In this document: one piece after another, positions 53,055-62,100 of the stretch
Position numbering within the stretch: the stretch's first letter is position 1
Layout: each line of letters starts with the position of its first letter
DNA from: Collinsella sp.
GTDB taxonomy: Bacteria; Actinomycetota; Coriobacteriia; Coriobacteriales; Coriobacteriaceae
DNA: 64,000 bases
Direction of reading: 5' to 3'
Assembly: GCA_019414645.1 (NCBI GenBank)
Contig: DXLP01000004.1
Span: forward strand, 1-64,000
Program-made: the position numbers and the translations under genes
Notes under the pieces: model-generated
What the model saw: only the letters and a program-made list of their open reading frames with translations
Told to the model about the DNA's origin: nothing
Databases searched by the model: none

Positions 53055-54359
53055 CTAATGGCGGGCGCGCACCCTCACCAAACGCACCATGGCAAGCGCA
53101 AAGCCCACGGCGGCCACAGCCATGAGCACGTAGAACACCGAACGGAAACCAAACAGGAACACATCCGGACGGCCTGCAACAAAACTGGTCACGGCCTCGC
53201 CCATCGCCACGCTCATCTGCCCATACAGGATATGCGACGCCGCCGTAATGCCCACCGCCATACCCGCATAGCGCGCTAGACTACCCAAGCTGCCTGCAAA
53301 ACCGAGCGCCTCGCGCGGGGCCGAACCCATATACAGCGAGTTGTTGGGGCTCTGGAAAATCGACGTGCCGCACGACATAAACGCGGCACAGCACACGATC
53401 ACAGGGATAGAAGAGTGCTCGTCGAGCGTGCTTACCGCAAAGAGACCGCACACGTACACGCCCAGGCCGACCGCCGTGGGGCCCTCGCAGCCAACACGGT
53501 CCGAAACCGTTCCAGAAAGCGGGCCGATAAAGGCATTCACCATCGGCAGTGCCAAAAAGAGCAGTCCGGAAATATCGGAGCTAAAGCCATGGGCGTCCTG
53601 AAAATAGAACGGCAGAATAAACTCGGATGCGCCAATGCCAACGAACACGATGAGCATGCAGGCAAGGTTGATGGTAAAGGCCGAATTTGCAAAGCAGCGA
53701 CGAGCAGCCTCGATCAGGGACATGGGACGCTCGCCGGCCTCCGGCTTAACATGCGGCAGCGTATAGAGCCCCACGATAAACGAGATGACGCCAATGGGCA
53801 GGTTGATGAGGAAGATACTCTCCCAGGGAAAGCTTGCCACCAGCATGCCACCGAGCACGGGGCCACACATCATGCCGAGGGCCACGAAGGTCGCGAGAAT
53901 ACCCATAGCACGACCGCGTTCGCGCGCCGGAAACGACTCGGTGATGATACCCATGTTGTTGGCCATGGCCGCCGCGCAACCGACGCCCTGAACAATACGT
54001 GCCAGAATAAGAACCTCGAGCGAGGCCGAAAGGCCACAAAGCAGCGAGCCAACCGTAAAGACGATGACGCCCAGCTGGAACACATTCACCTTGCCGCGCA
54101 CGTCGCCCAGGCGGCCAAACGGCAGCATAGCCACGCATGTCGCAAGCAGGTACACCGAACTCACCAGCTGAATGCGATCGAGGCCCACGCCCAGTTCCTT
54201 TTGCATCACGGGCAACGCCACGGTCACGACGGTCGAATCCAGGCACACCATAAACGTCATGATGAGCACGGTAAACAGAATCGCCCACTTGTTCTTGCCA
54301 TGGGTGTCGCCCTCAAGGGCAATGTGCTCGCGGCGCAGCTGCTCTGCGGTTTTCTCCAT
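53055..54359 (-). CDS. MFS transporter, DHA2 (EmrB/QacA) type
   Basis: A 434-residue protein with 12-14 membrane helices. Helix 1 contains MVCLDSTVVTVALPVMQKEL (motif D1), loop 2-3 has LPFGRLGDVRGKVNVF (motif A), helix 5 GPVLGGMLV (motif C). This family exports drugs or metabolites with protons. The substrate is unknown. The ATG at 54359 has AAAGGATG upstream. It is monocistronic, downstream of the metY terminator. Confidence 0.87.
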   Translation of the reverse strand: MEKTAEQLRREHIALEGDTHGKNKWAILFTVLIMTFMVCLDSTVVTVALPVMQKELGVGLDRIQLVSSVYLLATCVAMLPFGRLGDVRGKVNVFQLGVIVFTVGSLLCGLSASLEVLILARIVQGVGCAAAMANNMGIITESFPARERGRAMGILATFVALGMMCGPVLGGMLVASFPWESIFLINLPIGVISFIVGLYTLPHVKPEAGERPMSLIEAARRCFANSAFTINLACMLIVFVGIGASEFILPFYFQDAHGFSSDISGLLFLALPMVNAFIGPLSGTVSDRVGCEGPTAVGLGVYVCGLFAVSTLDEHSSIPVIVCCAAFMSCGTSIFQSPNNSLYMGSAPREALGFAGSLGSLARYAGMAVGITAASHILYGQMSVAMGEAVTSFVAGRPDVFLFGFRSVFYVLMAVAAVGFALAMVRLVRVRARH

Positions 54360-54385
54360 ATCCATCCTTTCGAGTGGCGCAACGC

Positions 54386-54434
54386 AAAAACGGGACCCCG
54401 ATCGCCTGCAAACAGTCGCGATTGGGGTCCCGCC
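54386..54434 (-). terminator. Terminator of metY
   Basis: A GGGACCCC-based stem (54392-54405 with 54417-54432) followed by five T on the minus strand. Confidence 0.8.
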
Positions 54435-54500
54435 TACGGAATCGGAACGAAAGGTCGTCGAAGCTTTCTGCCAGCATCGGCGCCTCGTGCGAACGCTAGC

Positions 54501-55784
54501 CTAGCACTGCTCGAGCGCCTGCTCAAGGTCGGCAATCAGATCGGCCGTGTCCTCGAGACCGCACGACAGGCGTACCATGTCGGCAGAGATGCCGCAGGCG
54601 ATGAGCTCCTCATCGTTCATTTGGCGATGGGTGGCGTTTGCCGGATGCAAGCAGCAGGTGCGGGCGTCGGCCACGTGCGTGGCGATCTGGGCGAGCTTAA
54701 GGCTCTTCATAAAGGTCTCGGCCGCCGCGCGACCACCGTTAAAGCCAAAGCTCACGACGCCGCAAGTACCGTTGGGCATGTACTTCTGAGCGATGTCATA
54801 GTACTTGTCGCCCTCCAGGCCCGGATAGCTCACGAAGCGTACCTTGGGGTGGCTCTGCAGGAACTTGGCGACCGCCAGACCATTCTCACAATGGCGCGGC
54901 ATGCGCACGTGCAGGCTCTCGAGCGAGCTGTTCAGGAAGAACGCCGCCTGCGGGTTCTGCATGGGGCCGAGGTCGCGCATAAGCTGCGCAGTGGCCTTGG
55001 TAATAAAGGCGCCCTCGCGACCGAACTTCTCGGCATAGGTCACGCCGTGGTAGCTCTCGTCAGGCGTGGTGAGACCCGGGAACTTGTCCGCATGGGCCAT
55101 CCAGTCAAACTGGCCATGGTCGACGATCACGCCACCCAGGTAGGCCGCATGGCCATCCATGTACTTAGTGGTGGAGTGCGTGACGATGTCGGCGCCCCAC
55201 TCAAAGGGACGGCACATCACGGGCGTCGGGAAGGTGTTGTCGACCATCAGCGGTACGCCGTGGTCGTGCGCGGCCTTGGCAAAGCGCTCAATATCGAGCA
55301 CGGCAAGGGCGGGGTTAGCAATCGTCTCGCCAAAGACAAGCTTGGTGTTGGGCTGGAAGGCTGCCTCGAGCTCCTCGTCGGTGCAGTCGGGGGCAACGAA
55401 CGTGCAGGTCAAGCCCATACGACCCATGGTGTGAGCCAACAGGTTGTAGGTACCGCCGTAGATGGCGGAGCTCGCGACCACGTGATCGCCGGCGCCGGCA
55501 ACGTTAAAGATCGCGAGGAAGTTCGCGGCCATGCCCGAGCTCGTGAGCATCGCTGCGGTGCCGCCCTCCATCTCGCAGATCTTGGCGGCAACCAAATCGC
55601 ACGTGGGATTCTGCAGACGGCTGTAGAAATAGCCCGACTCCTCCAGGTCAAACAGCTTGCCCATGTGCTCGGACGTGTCGTACTTCCACGTGGTGGACTG
55701 GTAGATGGGCACCTGGCGCGGCTCCGCATCTCCCGGGTGATACCCGCCCTGAACACATGTCGTACCGATGGTCTGCTCGCTCAT
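54501..55784 (-). CDS. metY: O-acetylhomoserine aminocarboxypropyltransferase / cysteine synthase
   Basis: A 427-residue Cys/Met-metabolism PLP enzyme: YHPGDAEPRQVPIYQSTTW near the N-terminus, the PLP phosphate-binding region, VDNTFPTPVMCRPFEWGADI (about 180-199) and the PLP lysine in VTHSTTKYMDGH (about 200-211). It makes homocysteine from O-acetylhomoserine and sulfide. Length and the ~60-residue insertion before the C-terminus fit MetY rather than MetB/MetC. AAGGGAG is 6 nt before the ATG at 55784. Confidence 0.9.
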   Translation of the reverse strand: MSEQTIGTTCVQGGYHPGDAEPRQVPIYQSTTWKYDTSEHMGKLFDLEESGYFYSRLQNPTCDLVAAKICEMEGGTAAMLTSSGMAANFLAIFNVAGAGDHVVASSAIYGGTYNLLAHTMGRMGLTCTFVAPDCTDEELEAAFQPNTKLVFGETIANPALAVLDIERFAKAAHDHGVPLMVDNTFPTPVMCRPFEWGADIVTHSTTKYMDGHAAYLGGVIVDHGQFDWMAHADKFPGLTTPDESYHGVTYAEKFGREGAFITKATAQLMRDLGPMQNPQAAFFLNSSLESLHVRMPRHCENGLAVAKFLQSHPKVRFVSYPGLEGDKYYDIAQKYMPNGTCGVVSFGFNGGRAAAETFMKSLKLAQIATHVADARTCCLHPANATHRQMNDEELIACGISADMVRLSCGLEDTADLIADLEQALEQC

Positions 55785-56015
55785 ATCCAACTCCCTTACT
55801 TGGGTTTTGTTTTTATTCGGTTCACGATACCGCTACCCTGCACCCCTCTCAACCCATCCCCAAGGTAGGTTATGGGACAAATTGATCAGGGGTATTTATC
55901 TCAAGCCTTGGGCATTTGCTCGATAGATAAAAATGAGGCATCCATGAAGCTCTCGATGATTACACGCACCGTCATGGGTACCATAGGCGGGCACACCGTG
56001 ACTAAGGAGACAACG

Positions 56016-56462
56016 ATGAAGCAAATCGATACGGCCCAGCTCGACATCACCGCCTGTCAGGCTCAGGCTGCCGAATACCATGCCCGCGGCTTCAACTGCG
56101 CCCAGGCCGTCGCCTGCACGCTCGCACCTGCCGTCGGACTCGACCCCCAGGTCGCCTTTACCCTCACCGAGGGCTTTGGCGCCGGCATGGGCGGCATGAC
56201 CGAAACCTGCGGCGCCATCTCGGGCGCCGTGGCCATCATGGGTTTTGTAATGAGCGACGGCATGGAAAACCCCAAGACCAAGGGCCAGACCTACAAGCTG
56301 TCGCGCGAAATCGCCAAGCGTTTTAAAACGAAGAACACAACGACCGTCTGCGGCACGCTCAAGGGCGTCGGATCGGATAAGGGTCCGCTCCGCAGCTGCC
56401 CTGGTTGCATCGACGATGCCGTCGAGATCGCCTGCGATGTGCTAAAGCAGCTCGCCGAGTAA
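56016..56462 (+). CDS. C_GCAxxG_C_C family redox protein
   Basis: A 148-residue protein with the family cysteine pattern: FNCAQAVACTL (about residue 26), ETCGAISGAVAIMG (about 65), a lone Cys in TVCGTLKG (about 112) and SCPGCIDDAVEIA (about 128). Members are thought to bind a metal or redox cofactor through these cysteines; no reaction is established. The ATG at 56016 has AAGGAG 6 nt upstream, while the frame extends to 55872 without one. It stands alone between metY (divergent) and yigZ (convergent). Confidence 0.85.
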   Translation: MKQIDTAQLDITACQAQAAEYHARGFNCAQAVACTLAPAVGLDPQVAFTLTEGFGAGMGGMTETCGAISGAVAIMGFVMSDGMENPKTKGQTYKLSREIAKRFKTKNTTTVCGTLKGVGSDKGPLRSCPGCIDDAVEIACDVLKQLAE

Positions 56463-56481
56463 ACGGCAGCAACAGAAAACG

Positions 56482-56527
56482 ACGGCCGGCGCGCTTGGGA
56501 TCCATCCAAAAGCACGCCGGCCGTCGC
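56482..56527. terminator. Shared hairpin between convergent genes
   Basis: A long GC stem beginning CGACGGCCGGCG and its inverted copy; four T follow on the minus strand, so it best fits the yigZ transcript but may stop both. Confidence 0.7.
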
Positions 56528-56529
56528 CA

Positions 56530-57168
56530 TTAGAACTCGGCAAATTCGGGAGCGCCGACCTCGATCTCCTCGCGCCCCGCCATAAGCTCGCGCATCTTGG
56601 CGCAAAATAGCTCCTGCTCCCCCGCCTTAAACACCAAGTGAAGTGTCACGGCATCCGCGTAATCGGTATCCGAAACCTTGGCACCCGAATCCTGCGCCAA
56701 ACGAAGCACCTGCTCATACTGCGGATAGGCCACATGCACGTCAACAGGCACGACACTCGTCATCTCGACAATCTGCCCGGCCTCCCGAGCAGCTGCCACC
56801 GCCGCCTGCGTCGCCGCAGTATAGGCGCGCACCAAGCCACCAGGTCCCAACAGCGTGCCACCAAAATAGCGCGTCACCACGCAGCAAACATTTTTGAGCT
56901 CTGCGCCGCGCAACACCTCGAGCGTCGGCATACCGCTCGTGCGGCTCGGCTCACCATCATCGCTCTGGCGCTCGCGTCCATCGACTAAAATCCACGCGGG
57001 AACATTGTGTCGAGCGTCGTAATGACGCTTGCGAACCATCTCGATAAAGGCATTCGCCTCATCCTCGGACTCAATATGGACCAGCTGGGCAATAAATCGG
57101 CTCTTGCGGTCCACAAACTCGCCCGAAACCTCAATATTTGATTGCAGAGTTAAATAGCTGTCCAACAA
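56530..57168 (-). CDS. YigZ/IMPACT family protein
   Basis: A ~211-residue protein of the UPF0029/IMPACT family: DRKSRFIAQLVHIESEDEA (about 21-39), DDGEPSRTSGMPTLEVL (about 72-88) and VTRYFGGTLLGPGGLVRAY (about 97-115), then a C-terminal DUF1949 domain. In other bacteria it is a conserved protein of unknown biochemical role, with a nucleic-acid-binding fold. Start codons are TTG (57168 or 57165) after GAGGGG. It is separated from rnpB by a structured element. Confidence 0.87.
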   Translation of the reverse strand: MLDSYLTLQSNIEVSGEFVDRKSRFIAQLVHIESEDEANAFIEMVRKRHYDARHNVPAWILVDGRERQSDDGEPSRTSGMPTLEVLRGAELKNVCCVVTRYFGGTLLGPGGLVRAYTAATQAAVAAAREAGQIVEMTSVVPVDVHVAYPQYEQVLRLAQDSGAKVSDTDYADAVTLHLVFKAGEQELFCAKMRELMAGREEIEVGAPEFAEF

Positions 57169-57280
57169 AGCCCCTCAACAACAAGCAAAGCAACAAACAG
57201 CCTCAATAATACGGCAAAGGCCGTACCGATAACCTCGGTAAATAGAACGGAAACGCCAATGATACCGTCACCAACAGCGA

Positions 57281-57379
57281 GAACCCGTCAGCGCGAGCAA
57301 GGTGCCTTGAAAGACAAGGGCATTGACCTTATGGTCATGCCCGAAGGCTTGAAAGGCAGATTGCCGCGCTGACGGGTTC
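57281..57379. repeat. Structured element, TTGAAAGGCAGATTGCC family, copy 1
   Basis: A perfect 15-bp outer stem (57281-57295 with 57365-57379) encloses a core shared with the element at 60371: GCGAGCAA, GTGCCTTGAAAGA, an apical hairpin (57318-57342) and TTGAAAGGCAGATTGCC. It lies 21 nt past the 3' end of rnpB. The outer arms differ completely from the other copy. Confidence 0.87.
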
Positions 57380-57399
57380 GCAGCGTCAACATAGTTGCC

Positions 57400-57755
57400 A
57401 AGTGGGCCTATAAGCCGGGTTCTGTCGTGAACGGTCATTTATCTTGTCTGCACGTTACCGTGCAGCTCCACGCACGCTACCCGAACGCGGACCGGGCCGG
57501 CCCATAGCGTTCCTATTCGCGCTTGCTCCGGATGGGGCTTGCCAAGCCGCCGTGTTGCCACGACGCTGGTGGTCTCTTACACCACCGTTTCAGCTTTTCC
57601 CTTTACGCCTTGCGGCGCAGGTGGGAGTCTTCTTTTCTGCGGCGCTTTCCGTCGGATCACTCCGCCCGGCCGTTAGCCGGCATCCCGCCCTCTGGAGCCC
57701 GGACTTTCCTCACGCGTACTGCAAGCAGCACATCGCGCGACCGTCTGGCCCACTC
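57400..57755 (-). ncRNA. rnpB: RNase P RNA
   Basis: The minus strand carries the conserved 5' region GAGGAAAGTCCGGGCTCC (around 57690-57710) and the 3' ACAGAACCCGGCTTAT (around 57410-57425), and the ends pair as AGTGGGCC/GGCCCACT (P1). Length of ~355 nt fits bacterial type A RNase P RNA, which removes tRNA 5' leaders. Confidence 0.95.
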
Positions 57756-57758
57756 AGC

Positions 57759-57795
57759 AGTGCAAGAGTATAACACACCGTTGCCGCAGGCAATG
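57759..57795 (-). promoter_or_regulatory. rnpB promoter
   Basis: TATACT at 57766-57771 (minus strand) is about 10 nt upstream of the RNA start, with TTGCCT roughly 15 nt further upstream. Confidence 0.6.
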
Positions 57796-58025
57796 GCACA
57801 ACGCAAACGCTCGACACGATAAACCAAGAACCGCCATGCGTTACAATGGTCCTGTCGATGGGCAACGTCGTCAGTCGAGACGCGACCGCGCTCCGCACCC
57901 CTCCGTCTACTCGGTGTGTTCCCGCCTCCTCCCCGAGGCGGGATGTCGGCATTTTTTCATGCACCGACAATCCAATAGCCTGTGGACAGCCCGGCAGCAT
58001 TGCGCATCTCGGCGCCAAATGCAAA
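57796..58025. other. Intergenic region between rnpB and rpsA
   Basis: No gene is supported. On the plus strand a TACAAT box (57842-57847) is followed by about 75 nt and a hairpin CCCGCCTC/GAGGCGGG (57921-57942), then six T 10 nt later; this could be a small RNA but the T-run is too far from the stem. Confidence 0.3.
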
Positions 58026-58056
58026 AAGGGATCCGTCCATTACGGACGGATCCCTT
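58026..58056 (-). terminator. Terminator of rpsA
   Basis: A perfect 13-bp stem AAGGGATCCGTCC/GGACGGATCCCTT (58026-58038 with 58044-58056) followed by T5 on the minus strand. Confidence 0.9.
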
Positions 58057-58079
58057 AAACAAGTGATCGTCAAACCGAT

Positions 58080-59246
58080 TTACTCGGCGTCGGTCTCCTC
58101 GTCCTTCTTCTCGGAAGGCAGCGGGGTAACCTCGATCTCGACGCCCAGAGTCTCAGCAGCAGACTTCATGGACAGGGAGATACGACGACGGTCGAGGTCG
58201 ATCTCCATGACCTTGACCTGAACCTTGTCGCCCACATGGGTGACCTGAGAAGGCTGATCGACGTGCTTGTTGGCCATCTCGGAGATGTGCACCAGGCCCT
58301 CGATGCCCTCGCCCAGGTCGACGAAAGCGCCGAACGGGACAAGCTTGGTCACAGTGCCCTCGACGATGGCGCCGACGGGGTACTTCTTGACCAGTGCGCG
58401 CCACGGATCCTCGGTGGTCTGCTTGAGACCCAGGGAGATGCGCTCGCGGTTGAGATCGACGTCGAGAACCTCGACCTCGACCTCCTGGCCGACCTTGACA
58501 ACCTCGGAAGGATGGTTGACGTGGTTCCAGGAGAGCTCGGAGATGTGGATGAGGCCGTCGATACCGCCGAGGTCGACGAAGGCGCCGAAGTCGACGATGG
58601 AGGAAACGGTACCCTGGAGACGCATGCCAGACTTGAGCTTGGACAGGATCTCGGAGCGCTCGGCCTTACGGGACTCCTCGAGCACGACGCGACGGGAGAG
58701 GACGACGTTGTTGCGGTTGCGGTCCATCTCGATGACGCGGGCCTCGATGCGGGTGCCCATGTAAGAGGTGAGGTCCTTGACGCGACGGAGGTCGACGAGA
58801 GAAGCGGGCAGGAAGCCACGCAGGCCGATGTCGAGGATCAGGCCGCCCTTGACAACCTCGATAACCTCGCCCTCGACGTTCTCGCCGGAGTTGAACTTCT
58901 CCTCGATGCGGTTCCAAGCACGCTCGTACTCGGCACGCTTCTTGGACAGGACCAGACGACCGTCCTTGTCCTCCTTCTGGAGAACCAGAGCCTCGATGGG
59001 ATCACCGAGTGCAACGATGTCTGCAGGGTTAGCGTCCTTACGGATGGACAGCTCGCGGACCGGGATAACGCCCTCGGACTTGAATCCGATGTCAACGAGC
59101 ACCTCGTCATGCTCGATCTTAACGACAGTGCCGTTAACGAGATCGCCCTCATCAAAGTCGGTAATCGTACCGTCGATGAGGTTGTTCATCTCCTCCTCAT
59201 TGACATCGTCAAGAGAGAAAATGGACGAGTTCTGAATCTCACTCAA
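58080..59246 (-). CDS. rpsA: 30S ribosomal protein S1
   Basis: A 388-residue protein with four S1 (OB-fold) domains, at roughly residues 34-103, 121-186, 207-276 and 293-363, each with the GxVxxIxxFGAFVDLG-type pattern, e.g. GTVSSIVDFGAFVDLGG and GTVTKLVPFGAFVDLGEG. E. coli S1 has six domains; the four-domain form is usual in Actinobacteria and Firmicutes. It helps mRNA bind the 30S subunit. The start is TTG with GAAAGGGG 7 nt upstream. The N-terminal acidic stretch may bind the ribosome. Confidence 0.92.
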   Translation of the reverse strand: MSEIQNSSIFSLDDVNEEEMNNLIDGTITDFDEGDLVNGTVVKIEHDEVLVDIGFKSEGVIPVRELSIRKDANPADIVALGDPIEALVLQKEDKDGRLVLSKKRAEYERAWNRIEEKFNSGENVEGEVIEVVKGGLILDIGLRGFLPASLVDLRRVKDLTSYMGTRIEARVIEMDRNRNNVVLSRRVVLEESRKAERSEILSKLKSGMRLQGTVSSIVDFGAFVDLGGIDGLIHISELSWNHVNHPSEVVKVGQEVEVEVLDVDLNRERISLGLKQTTEDPWRALVKKYPVGAIVEGTVTKLVPFGAFVDLGEGIEGLVHISEMANKHVDQPSQVTHVGDKVQVKVMEIDLDRRRISLSMKSAAETLGVEIEVTPLPSEKKDEETDAE

Positions 59247-59560
59247 AGGTGGACCCCTTTCGAACTACGGGGCCCCGATTGCTAGGACCTACAGAAGGGT
59301 GCGACAAGCACACAACGTTTAGGAACACTCGGGAGCCGACAGATACTAATGTGACGCTTATGCAATCACGTTCGTATAGATTACGGGGAATTTACTTCGA
59401 TTTCAAGCGCGAACTGCGATTTTTTACTCGTATGGAGACTTTTTCGCAATCTTGTGGACGACCGTCTCCATAAATTGACGATAGGCAGTTAGGCATACGG
59501 CTTTGGGGTAAAGTATCCGGAGCAACGATTCTGGAACGATTTATCGAGAAAGGTGCCCGC
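59247..59560. other. Divergent intergenic region between rpsA and a HAD gene
   Basis: Holds the promoters of both genes, none of them strong by eye, and a 9-bp dyad TATGGAGAC/GTCTCCATA (59431-59439 with 59464-59472). No further gene is seen. Confidence 0.4.
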
Positions 59561-60319
59561 GTGCTCAAAGCAGTCGTTTTCGATATGGACGAGACGCTTC
59601 TTAGCATCAACCTCAACGCGTTCATCCTTCGCTATTTTAAGGATGTCTCGTCGATGCTCGCGGATATCGGACGACGCAGCCGAGGTGGCACGATGGCGCG
59701 CCTCGGCACCATCCTGGTCGACCTCAACGCCAACCGCCGAAGCGGCACGGACAACCGCACCAATCTTGAGTTTTACCGCACCGAGGTCGAGCGTAGGTGC
59801 GGCATCTGCCTCTCCGATCCCCTCATCTATGAGGCGTTTACCTACTACGACCGCGAAGTGCTTCCGCACAAGAATGACGATGTCATCAACGCCCACGCCA
59901 TGTCGGGCGCACACGCCGCTCTCCAGGCCGTACAGGATGCAGGGCTGCGCTGCGCGCTCTTTACCAACCCCAGCTTTCCGCAGGGGGCCATCGAGTGCCG
60001 CATGGGTTGGGGCGACCTGGCCGACGCCCCCTTTGAGCTCGTCACGCATATGGGAAACGCCACCCGCTGCAAGCCCGATGCCACCTACTATCTCGAGCAG
60101 CTTCAGATGATGGGACTCGAGCCACACGAGGTCCTTATGGTGGGCAACGATCCCAAGCGCGACTTCCCCAGCCCCGCCTGCGGCATTCAAACCGCCTATG
60201 TTGGCCAGGGAAAACCCGGCCGAGCCACCTGGCACGGAACCATGGAAGACTTCGCCCGCAACTTCAACGCCGTAGTAGAAGCCTTCTACGAACACCAAGT
60301 AGCCAACGAACTGTCGTAG
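59561..60319 (+). CDS. HAD family hydrolase
   Basis: A 252-residue haloacid dehalogenase-like phosphatase: motif I VVFDMDETLLS (residues 5-15), motif II region ALFTNPSFP (about 130), motif III lysine in CKPDATYY and motif IV MVGNDPKRDFPSP (about 190-202). The substrate is a small phosphorylated compound, unknown. GTG start with GAAAGG 7 nt upstream. The gene is convergent with cyuA and separated by a structured element at 60371. Confidence 0.85.
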   Translation: MLKAVVFDMDETLLSINLNAFILRYFKDVSSMLADIGRRSRGGTMARLGTILVDLNANRRSGTDNRTNLEFYRTEVERRCGICLSDPLIYEAFTYYDREVLPHKNDDVINAHAMSGAHAALQAVQDAGLRCALFTNPSFPQGAIECRMGWGDLADAPFELVTHMGNATRCKPDATYYLEQLQMMGLEPHEVLMVGNDPKRDFPSPACGIQTAYVGQGKPGRATWHGTMEDFARNFNAVVEAFYEHQVANELS

Positions 60320-60370
60320 GACCCCTCGCTCCAAACAAAATAGTGCCGCAGGTTGAGCATAAGTCAGCGA

Positions 60371-60468
60371 AAACGCCCCTAAGCGAGCAATGTGCCTTGA
60401 AAGAGGAGGGCATAGGCCTTCTGGCCATGCCCGACGATTGAAAGGCAGATTGCCGTTTAGGGGCGTTT
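60371..60468. repeat. Structured element, TTGAAAGGCAGATTGCC family, copy 2
   Basis: A perfect 12-bp outer stem AAACGCCCCTAA/TTAGGGGCGTTT (60371-60382 with 60457-60468) encloses the same core as at 57281, with an apical hairpin at 60408-60432 that differs by paired changes (GACC/GGTC becomes GGCC/GGCC). It lies between convergent genes. Confidence 0.87.
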
Positions 60469-60508
60469 GCAGCGTCGACTGGTTACGCGGTTTGGTAAAA
60501 CCGCGTAA

Positions 60509-61828
60509 CTAACAGACTCGAGTCTTGCCGATCATAATGTTGAGGATCTCGACGTCGGTGTCCTTCATGCCCACGCGGCCTACGTAGCCCATGCTGGCGA
60601 TTGTCTGCTCGACGGTATCCTGGATCAGGCCCTCGCCGGCGCGAAAGCCGCGACCCTGCATGGCCATATCGTGACCCAGAATTGCCGCATCGACGGCAGC
60701 GGAAATCTTGGCGGCGCAGCTCGCCTTGGCGCCATCGCACACGATGCCGCCCACGTTACCGAGCGTGTTCGAAACCGTTGCGCCAATCTGCTCGCGCGTG
60801 CCACCGCACAGCCAGGTAATCGCGGCGCCGGCGCCGCACGCGGCGCAAATAGCACCGCAAAACGCCGAGAGCGCACCGATATAGCTCTTGATATGCACGG
60901 CAATAAGGTCGGACAGCATCACGGCGCGCACCAGGCGCTCGTGGTCGCAACGCAGGTACTCGGCATACTCCATGACGGGCAGTGCGCAGGTAATGCCCTG
61001 ATTGCCCGAGCCGCACACAATGGCGACCGGCAGCGCGCAGCCGTTCATGCGGGCGTCAGACCCGGCGGCCGCACGGGCACGGGCACGGCAGGCGACGTCA
61101 TCGGCACGAGCACCCAGCAGCGTACGACCCACCTCGGCGCCCCAAGCGTGCGCAAGGCCCTCGGCACTGATCGCGCCATTCAGCTCAATCTGACGCTCAA
61201 CGGCAGCGCGGGCGTCCTCAATGTCGCCGTCCTCAATAAAGTCGATGATGGACTCAATCGACATGGGCGTGTCGGCGTTGTCTGCCGCACGCTCGGCCAC
61301 GACGCGTTCGGCGCAGGCGGCGCACTCCCCCGCCGACTTGCCGCACACCGGAATACCGTCGAGCGTATGGCACGTGACGTTGGTGTGGTGGTCGGTAATC
61401 TCGACGACCGCGGTATGGCCCCCGGCCGTCGCAGTCACCTTGATGTAGAGGTTGGGCACACCCTCGACAAGCGACACATCGCAGTAGCCGGCGTCGGCGA
61501 GGAGCTCGGCCACGCGAGCGCGGTCTTCATCGTTAACGCTCTCGAGCACCTCGAGAGCGCTCTTAGCGTCGCCACCCACGGCACCCAGCACGGCTGCCGC
61601 CTCAATACCGTGCATACCACCCGAGTTGGGCACGGTCACGCTCTTAACGTTCTTGATGATGTTGCCCGAGCAGGCAACGTCCATATGATCGGGCTCGCAA
61701 CCGAGCGTCTGGCTCGCCAGTGCCGCTGCATAGGCAACGGCAATGGGCTCGGTGCAGCCGAGCGCACAGACAAGCTCGCGGTTCAAAACATCGCAAAACG
61801 CGGCATCACGAAGGGAATCGGTAGGCAT
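60509..61828 (-). CDS. L-cysteine desulfidase family protein (CyuA/YhaM)
   Basis: A 439-residue UPF0597/serine-dehydratase-alpha family protein. It has the family motifs ELVCALGCTEPIAVAYA (about residues 18-34), CSGNIIKNVKSVTVPNSGG (about 53-71), and cysteines in CGSGNQGITCALPV (about 270-283) and CGAICAACGAG (about 325-335) that bind a 4Fe-4S cluster. It degrades L-cysteine to pyruvate, ammonia and sulfide by family. It appears monocistronic; sulfide from it could feed metY, though this link is inference. Confidence 0.85.
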   Translation of the reverse strand: MPTDSLRDAAFCDVLNRELVCALGCTEPIAVAYAAALASQTLGCEPDHMDVACSGNIIKNVKSVTVPNSGGMHGIEAAAVLGAVGGDAKSALEVLESVNDEDRARVAELLADAGYCDVSLVEGVPNLYIKVTATAGGHTAVVEITDHHTNVTCHTLDGIPVCGKSAGECAACAERVVAERAADNADTPMSIESIIDFIEDGDIEDARAAVERQIELNGAISAEGLAHAWGAEVGRTLLGARADDVACRARARAAAGSDARMNGCALPVAIVCGSGNQGITCALPVMEYAEYLRCDHERLVRAVMLSDLIAVHIKSYIGALSAFCGAICAACGAGAAITWLCGGTREQIGATVSNTLGNVGGIVCDGAKASCAAKISAAVDAAILGHDMAMQGRGFRAGEGLIQDTVEQTIASMGYVGRVGMKDTDVEILNIMIGKTRVC

Positions 61829-62100
61829 AGGTATCTCCTACTTGTATAACGGACTGGGCTCTCGAAAATAATTAGTTCTTTTATTTGATAACAATGCATC
61901 AAAAACCGCAACCATGGTTCCGGCAGACGGCGCTCAAGCGCAAACTGACGACATTCATTCACGAGAAACCGGTCTTGTTGCATGCTAAAGCGTTTGACCA
62001 AAAAACGCCCGAGCGTTTACGCAAAAGTCGCGCTATCATGCAGTCGAACGCGGTAAACACCTTTAGCATTTGCGCCGCACAGACCAGAGAGGAACCATCC

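Noticed and set aside
57841-57960. Small RNA on the plus strand between rnpB and rpsA
   Set aside because: A -10-like box and a hairpin exist, but no -35 is visible and the T-run is 10 nt away from the stem, so support is too weak for a call.
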